A stretch of DNA of 56,692 nucleotides, from the NCBI GenBank assembly GCA_017475555.1, contig JAFVFL010000030.1, positions 1 to 56,692 of the forward strand, in the 5' to 3' direction. Positions 50,447 through 56,692 of this stretch are shown one piece after another; within the stretch, counting starts at the first letter, position 1; each line of letters begins with the position of its first letter. This DNA comes from Ruminococcus sp. Lineage in GTDB: Bacteria > Bacillota > Clostridia > Oscillospirales > Ruminococcaceae. A program made the translations under genes and the position numbers. The notes beneath the pieces were generated by a model. It was given only the letters and a program-made list of their open reading frames with translations, ran no database searches and had not been told where the DNA came from.

Positions 50447-53400
50447 TTAGCTTTCCTCGTTATCCTGCGGTGTATAGCTGATACTGTTGTCGGCAAACGC
50501 TGTATAGCTCCTTTTATCGCTGTCCTTCAGCTCGTTCACATATGCCGCCGTCACAGCGTCCGTGGACGACAGCTCTACAGCTGCCGTTGTTTTGCTTACT
50601 ATTATCGCCCTGTCATCTCCCTCAACTGTAAGTCCGGCTGCGGTGTAGCCCATTGTGGACAGCTCCTCGATCTTGTAGGTACCGATCGGAAGTCCGCTCA
50701 GCACAGTCTCCTTTGTGAGAGAGCTGTCAGATGCAGAAAATGTGATACAGCTCATATACTCCGTCCCGGATACAGCATTTCCGTTTTCGTCCTTTGTCCT
50801 GGTCACTCTGAACATGAATGCCGGAGTGCCCCTTGTATCGTCGATCGTATCTATGGTCTTTCGTATAATGAGAGTACCGGTTATCCTCTCGTCGGGAATA
50901 TTCACAGTGACATTGCCGCTGCCGGGCATGAGCCACTCCTCGGTCAGCACCTCATCAGTCTCAACAGTCTCATAGACCTGTGTATCGCTGTTGTACCTTA
51001 CCTTATAGAGATTATCGACCGTGTTGTCCGAAAGCCTTATGTGCATCACCACGCTGTAGTCCGGCAGTGCATAGCCATTCGGAGCCTTTGTCTCCTCTAT
51101 CAGGTAGTAGCCGCTCGGGAGCGGGCCGCCGTAGAAGATACCGTTTTCGTCGGACGTAAGATCGCTGAGCCCGGAGTAGGTAAACTTCCTGTTCTGTGCC
51201 CGGTCAAACTGATACACAGTAAACACCGCACCCCTGAGCGGTTCGCCGTCCGTGCTGGTCTTACGGAGCAAAATGCCCTCCGGCTTGTTTCTTATCGTCA
51301 GTGTGCCGCCCTTCTGATCGTCAGAAAGCTCCACGCTGATAAGCTCATTGTCCTCGCCGCTGTACTGTATTGTGAGCAGACCGTTTTCGTCAGCGGTGAC
51401 TGTGACAGCCTCACTCAGCAGCTGATAGCCGTCCGGTGCAGCAGTTTCCGTCAGCTGATAGCTGTGACCCTCTGTAAAATAGGCATTTGTGATAAGACCG
51501 TCCGTGTCGGAGGTGAACGTGCCTATCTCAGCATTTTCAGTTATATCCGTCAGCGTAAACTCTGCTCCCTGAAGGGGGTAGCCGCTTTCGGACAGCTTTA
51601 TTATTTTCAGGTGATCCCGTGTATTGGATATCCTGTCCGTCCTCACGTTATTTCCGGTACCTGTTACCTCGCCTGTCTCGTAGCTTACTGCGTACTCGAA
51701 ATCATAGCTCTGACCGGTAAGCGTCTGAGCACTCAGAACAGATGTTCCGGTCACCGGATACGGCTCACAGTCTGTTACAAGCGTTGTATCGCCGTTCCAA
51801 TCCGCAGGCACGATGCTTTCCGGCTTTACCTCCATTGCGAGGTATTCCCTTGCCTCCTGCTCGTTGTTGAAATAGTATATCGACGTATTCGGCGAAACAA
51901 GCTCACGCAGCGTATTATCCACATATCTCAGGCTGCTGTCGCCCTCTATGTGGAAAAGTGCGATATAGATAGTCGCATGGGAGCTTGTGTACTCCGAATC
52001 GCTCCAGTCCTTCATGACGGTGATACCGAAGCCCTTCTGGTTGGTGACTATCATATGTGCGTCGATGTTTTCCTTGATGATGCCCTTATTGGTAACACTG
52101 CCGTCGATCAGGTGATAGGTAGCCTCATCGCCGCTTATCACTCTGTCATATCCAAGAAGCTCATAGCCGAGCGGTATTTTCTCCGGCAGCTCCTCTATAA
52201 TGAATCCGGTCGTCGGGAGAAGATCCTCTATGACTACGGACAGCCCGTCCGGAATGCCGGCAATAGAGCCGTTGTTTCCGGAAATACTGCACACGGTCTT
52301 AGTCTTTCCGTTCCTTTTCAGCTCTCCGTCAACATAGGTATAGTAGTACCCGGCTTCGTCCATGACGTAGTATTCGCCCTTCTGATACGGCACAGGCTCT
52401 CCGTCCTCGTTCAGGAAGTTCACCTGGAACTCAAAGCCGGTCTTGTCGTCATCTACAGGCACAGTTTCCTCGCCGACGAGCCGTACAAGCTCCTTTGTAA
52501 TGACGAGCTTTTTCAGATAGCTATGGTCGATGTGGTTCTCGTAAATGACACGCCTGCGGTTGGTTACAGTACCGACCGGTGAAACGATATCCTCATACTG
52601 CTTCTGTCTGACCTCAGCGAAATTGCTGGTGTAGATCCGTTCATTGTTGATATTTACATAGTCGTACTCCTGATTGAGCAGTCCAAGCTCGGCGAAGTAA
52701 TATTCCGTATCGCTGCCGGGCATGGCAAATTCAGCCTTTTCACCCGAACGGATATAGAACACATTATGGTATTCAGTGCCGTTTATTTCGGCAGTCTCAT
52801 CATAGGCGATAAGGTCGTTGCTGTTCTCGTAATGTGCCGCACCGTCTCCGGAGGGATTCTGATAAAGAGTGAACTCATCATCGCTGCCAGCCGCCCTGTA
52901 GTAAAGCTGATAGGCGTACCTGGTATTGGAGTAGTCCGTTGTCTGTGCACCGGTCAGCTTCTTTTCGAGGAAGATGCTGTTATCCGGCACTGTTGCGAGG
53001 TTGAAGCGGAGTCTCAGGTTTGAAGCACCGCCGCCTCGTTCCATGTAGAATATCTTCATGGTGTGCGAGCTGTAGTCCTTGAAGCTGCCCTTATCGCTCT
53101 CGAAGCTTCCGTCCTCCCGGAAATATGTGCTTACGAGCTGATCGTCCCAGGGTGTTCCGTCCGGGAACACGCCTGCCGCCCTGAATTGATCCATCAGGGT
53201 AGTATTGGTGTAGGTGTTCAGATTATAGCCGTTATATGTGCTTACCTCGCCGGTACTGAAATTTACCTTGCCTGTGAGAGCGTTGTGTATTCCGCCAAGG
53301 TCGAGCACAAGCACATCATCTATGAACAGCCAGAAATCATCGTCTCCGCAGAACTCGAATATAAGCGGATTTCCGTTTTTGTCCAGACCGTTTTCAGGTA

Positions 53401-55756
53401 TCATGAACGTTGCCTCGGCGGACATACCGAAATGATAGTTCACCGAGCTTTGTGCATAGATCCTCTCGTTATATCTCGGATCGTCCTCAGGCAAGGGCTC
53501 ACCCTCATCGTCAAAGAGATTGTACATCACTCCGTCGTTTTCGTCCGCCTTATCAAAGGGCAGGAAGTTGCCCCGCTTGTAGGTATTCTTTGTGCCGACA
53601 GCAGGTGTTGCAAGCTCTTGAAAGACCTCAAAGTCATATACATCAGGATAGCCCTCCTGTGACGGAGTTGCACCTGAACCGTCCTCCTTCATGAAGAATG
53701 CAGAGGTGTCAAAGCAGCTGTATTCAAAATAGCCTGTCTCGTCATAAATGCTCTTTATGAACAGGTGATTTGCCTCACGCTCAGGGTAGGTATCATTAGC
53801 CGTGAAGAGCGGCTCAAGGGAACGGCCTGTTTTGACAGCTGTCGGGAATCCGTTATCGTCCAGCGTGTTCCTGACCAGTCCCTTGTTTGCACCGTTACCT
53901 TCGCCGGTGAATTTGCTTTCGCCGATGATATCCGTCTGTAATGAGCTGCGGTCGCCCTGGGACACGTAGTCAAACATCTTCATGGTTATGCCCGCTGCCT
54001 TGCTGTCCACTGTGTCAATGGTCGTGAACGGGATAATATCCTCGTTTACCGCAAACAGCATTTGTGTGGACTGTGCAGCAGGTGCGGGCAGCAGAGACAG
54101 GCTGTCGGTATATCTGTAGCCGTACCAGCCCCAGACGTTGTTGTCCCATGCCTCGATAGAGGAGGCGTAATCTCCAGCCTCTCTGCCTGAGAGCGTCACG
54201 CCGATAGTGCTGTTGGAGAGTATCTGACTGCTGAGCGGTGCAAGGTACATTCCCGAAGAGGGGTTGTAGAATTCGTAGTAGCCTGAGTCGCCGTACTGGA
54301 TAAAGTTCCAGTAAAGGTCGGTGTTCTCGCCGTCTATCCACTGTATGACGCCGCCGCTCTCCCATACCTTTACAAGCTCGCCGCTGCTGTTGACAGCATA
54401 GTCCTCATACTCGTTCTAGTCGCTGTTCCACACCTTGCTGTAGACAACGACCTGTGAGCCGTCTCTGAGGCTCTCAGTGTCCGAAACGCTGACCTTTGTG
54501 GCAGTATATATCACCTCGCCGACTGGTCTGGGAGCGGTATTGTCCTTGATAACAGCGTCAGTATATATCGCCGGCACGAACCATTCTGTCCATTCAGTGC
54601 TTGTTGTCCTCGGACCATACGACTGATAGCCGTTAGCAACGTTTTTGCCCTTCAGATTCAGTGCCCGGTAATCCTTATTGATAAGACGCAGTTTACCTGC
54701 ATTGTTACCGGTCCCGTTATTTTGTACAGTTATCACAGAATACTCGTCCGGCTCGTCAAGCAGCTCCACCCTCGCACCTGTTGAACCATTCACAGTTACC
54801 GAATCATTATAGATCGACAGATATTTTGTAACTCCGTCAACCTGCGATGTGATGTAGTAATCGTTGCCCTCTATCCATGTGAACGTCCATTGGGAGATAT
54901 CAGGGTCTGCTACGGCATAGTGCGTAAAATCGTCTGTAACATTATCCATTTTGCTTGTCGGGTAGATAGTTATCGCACGTGCTGCAAGTCTGCTTGCCTG
55001 CTTGTATTCCGCCATGACAGCCGAAACGTTTATGTTGGTCACGTTAGTGTCGCTTAAAGCACCGTTCCAATGCACAAGAGCAAAGGTCATTCCGTCGAGC
55101 ATATCTCCTATGTTATCACCGTCAAGATTATAGAAAAGAATGCCGTATGCGGAAAATGAATCCGTCTCGAATGTCATTCTGTCGGTTATTGTGTATTCGT
55201 TATCTGCGGTGTCCTGCTCACTTTCAGCCTCTATGAGGACAGTCTCCTCCTCAGCGAAGTGTATGACGTCCGTCATTATCTCTGAGCCCTCAAAATCAAG
55301 CTCAGGTCTTTCATAGCTTATTCCGACCGACACAGCAGCTGCCGGTTCGATCATCTCACCGTCATGCACAAAGCTGATATCGAAGAACCTTGCATATTGC
55401 AGGGAAACATTGGTGCTGTCGTCAATGCTCTGCGAAAGCACGGTGCCTGACAGCTCAAAATACGAGCCGTACTGCTGCATATCCTCAGTTATCTCACTGA
55501 GCGAGACCATAGCCCCCTCAGGTATACCGGCTTCATCTGTGAAGCTGACGGAGATCACCAGGTCACCGCATACCGCCGAGCCGGTGTACATATCATCGTC
55601 AGACCTGATGATCATTCCCTCACCGCAAAGAGTCTCTGTTTCCGCTGAAATCGGGCTTTCTGCAAGCGTTCTGATATCAGCCGGAGTCAGCAGCAATGAG
55701 AGGCACAGCAGAAGCTCAGTGGCTGTGTGGAGTATATTTATAAGCTTTCTTTTCAT
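50447..55756 (-). pseudogene. Fibro-slime/Cna-B surface adhesin, interrupted by one in-frame TAG
   Basis: This is a 1770-codon frame from ATG 55756 (after AAAGGAG) to 50447, broken only by TAG at 54418-54416 (codon 447). Part one has a signal peptide (about 1-33) and beta-rich modules. Part two continues in the same frame without a gap in sense, carrying a fibro-slime domain (FGMSAEATFMIPENG, GDDDFWLFIDDVLVLDLGGI) and about five Cna-B-like modules, with isopeptide-type lysines (KKLVITKEL, GILLRKTSTDG, GTLIIRKT) and acids (LTETAAPDGY, LIEETKAPNGY). No LPxTG or C-terminal anchor is seen. It probably bound host or fibre surfaces. The amber codon should stop it at 446 aa. Confidence 0.85.
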
Positions 55757-55807
55757 TCTCATCACTCCTTTATCTTTTTCGGAGCAAACCTATTCTATTC
55801 TATAATT

Positions 55808-55836
55808 ATTATAACATATAATTTGGGTTTTGTCTA
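55808..55836 (-). promoter_or_regulatory. Promoter of the adhesin operon
   Basis: On the minus strand TAGACA, 17 bp and TATAAT lie about 50 bp before the adhesin start at 55756. Confidence 0.75.
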
Positions 55837-55968
55837 CTGAATCAGGGTGAAATTTGTGTGAAATTTTAAGAATAAATGAGTGGGATTTTACTGAAAAGAC
55901 GGCTGCCGGAGGATATCAGGCTGTCTCTCAGGACAGGCGTTGATATTGACATTACAGTGCAGTGCAGC

Positions 55969-56008
55969 CAAAAAATCAGCAGGCAGATACATCGGAGTAT
56001 CTGCCTGC
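55969..56008 (-). terminator. Terminator of cotJC
   Basis: GCAGGCAGATAC and GTATCTGCCTGC form a perfect 12-bp stem with a six-base loop. On the minus strand TGATTTTTTGG follows. Confidence 0.9.
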
Positions 56009-56028
56009 CTTGCCTTTACGGTCTTGCT

Positions 56029-56556
56029 TTATCGCTTCCTGCCGCAGTTCTTGTCAAATGAGGGATTGCAGGCGTAGAAGTTTTTGGAATCCAGATTATC
56101 CTGTGCGATACGAAGGGCTTCGCCGAACCTCTGGAAATGGACTATCTCACGTTGTCTGAGGAAGCGGATCGGGTCACGTACATCCGGGTCATCAGCAAGC
56201 CGCAGGATATTGTCATAGGTGGTGCGTGCCTTCTGCTCGGCAGCCATATTCTCATGCAGGTCGGTAATGATATCGCCCTTAGACTGGAAGTACGCCGCAG
56301 TAAACGGAGTACCTGAGGCAGCTATGGGGTAAATGCCGGTGGTATGGTCAACGAAATACGTATCGAAGCCGCTTTCCTTTATTTCCTCGATACTCAGCCC
56401 CTTTGTCAGCTGGTAGAGTATCGCCGATATCATTTCAACGTGTGCAAGCTCCTCAGTGCCTATATCGGTGAGAAGACCCTTGACCTCTGCGTAGGGCATT
56501 GCAAACCGCTGGTTGAGGTATCTGAGCGACGCCGCCAGCTCACCGTCGGGTCCACC
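56029..56556 (-). pseudogene. cotJC: CotJC-like manganese catalase, 5' end replaced at an integration junction
   Basis: The minus-strand frame reads GGPDGELAASLRYLNQRFAM, then LTDIGTEELAHVEMISAILY, a di-manganese ferritin-like site with EExxH-type ligands. It also has YIPIAASGTPF-like residues (GIYPIAASGTPFTAAYFQSK) and MAAEQKARTTYDNI, and ends FYACNPSFDKNCGRKR. It matches CotJC spore-coat manganese catalases. The first 25-30 residues that should precede GGPDGEL are absent. At 56556 the sequence switches to DNA carrying a serine recombinase end. There is no proper start site; a TTG at 56565 has no ribosome site. It is probably silent unless the element excises. Confidence 0.85.
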
Positions 56557-56576
56557 CCTCACCAAAAAGATATGAT

Positions 56577-56692
56577 TCAGATTTTATAAAAAATCTCGAT
56601 CGTTCCTTTAGGTTTAAGGAGGATTATCTTGTAGACTACGGAGCGGAGAGCGATATTTTTAGCGGTTTCGCTGGTATTATCATCATCGAGGA
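56577..56692 (-). CDS. Serine recombinase, C-terminal end (partial)
   Basis: The minus-strand frame entering from the right edge reads LDDDNTSETAKNIALRSVVY, then KIILLKPKGTIEIFYKI, with TGA at 56579-56577. The closing block, alternating basic and hydrophobic residues ending GTIEIFYKI, is typical of the last strands of large serine recombinases. The stop is 20 bp from the cotJC junction, which is where such integrases usually sit relative to an attachment site. Only 37 codons are visible, so the catalytic N-terminus cannot be checked. The call is moderately sure. Confidence 0.55.
   Translation of the reverse strand, partial: LDDDNTSETAKNIALRSVVYKIILLKPKGTIEIFYKI

Noticed and set aside
51041..52582. 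513-codon plus-strand open frame across the adhesin
   Set aside because: It is antisense to clear Cna-B modules and has no start signal or family.
54416..54418. TAG as a recoded sense codon
   Set aside because: TAG ends several intact genes here (for example at 6548 and 11306), so recoding is unlikely; local mutation is simpler.
56555..56692. Plus-strand open frame at the right edge (reads FRFKEDYLVDYGAESDIFSG)
   Set aside because: It is open by chance over a short span; the minus frame ends in a typical recombinase tail with a stop 20 bp from the cotJC junction, which explains the region better.

Overview
The window looks like a chromosomal stretch of a Gram-positive anaerobe of the class Clostridia, probably a Ruminococcus-like member of the Oscillospiraceae. 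This is inferred from gene content: a DAP-dehydrogenase lysine pathway under an L-box, NfnAB, a membrane-anchored MurF, a CotJC-type manganese catalase and Cna-B/fibro-slime surface proteins. It also fits the regulatory style: Shine-Dalgarno sites with A/G-rich cores, and many TTGACA-17-TATAAT promoters. No tRNA, rRNA or CRISPR array was seen.

Bases 1-7.2 kb are mobile DNA in decay. The left edge is the end of an ISL3-type insertion sequence that cuts a phage/plasmid primase gene. It is followed by a phased iteron array beside an AT-rich core, a metK fragment joined to an HNH-endonuclease fragment, an orphan HipA-like kinase, a GC-rich cos-like stretch, and a tightly overlapping run of small phage genes. 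That run ends in an nrdD fragment joined to a DNA methyltransferase and in a truncated serine resolvase. Two junctions clearly fuse unrelated phage genes, and a third is likely, so the island appears to have shrunk by internal deletions.

Bases 7.5-49.7 kb are ordinary chromosome. In order they hold: a membrane metallophosphoesterase with a 7TM-GGDEF diguanylate cyclase; a serine acetyltransferase; an OmpR/histidine-kinase pair with a mosaic sensor; a minus-strand queuosine operon (queA, a PAS protein, tgt, a 32-aa membrane protein, a HAD phosphatase, an SGNH lipoprotein); the lysine operon asd-dapA-dapB-ddh behind a promoter, lysine riboswitch and terminator; an ECF S component and a ferredoxin-type aldo/keto reductase; a plus-strand housekeeping run (DUF896, cdd, two radical-SAM-linked genes, rplS, two signal peptidases, rbgA, rnhB, yraN, thrC, a phosphoesterase, tig, clpP, clpX); then minus-strand nfnAB, lysR, an acetyltransferase, a lipoprotein, ddl, murF and an alpha/beta hydrolase; and a membrane XRE regulator divergent from a cobalamin adenosyltransferase.

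Bases 49.8-56.7 kb hold a surface-protein operon: a 1770-codon fibro-slime/Cna-B adhesin broken by one in-frame amber codon, and a small SipW-type secreted protein. The right edge holds a cotJC gene whose 5' end is replaced by foreign DNA, which carries the 3' end of a serine recombinase gene 20 bp from the junction. This is the layout of an integrated element with its attachment site inside cotJC.

The most notable points are this cotJC integration junction, the two single-codon nonsense interruptions (nfnB and the adhesin), the chimeric phage genes, the 10-bp-phased iterons, the lysine riboswitch, the mosaic histidine kinase, and the translationally coupled 32-aa membrane protein in the queuosine operon. 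I found no clearly new multi-gene system.
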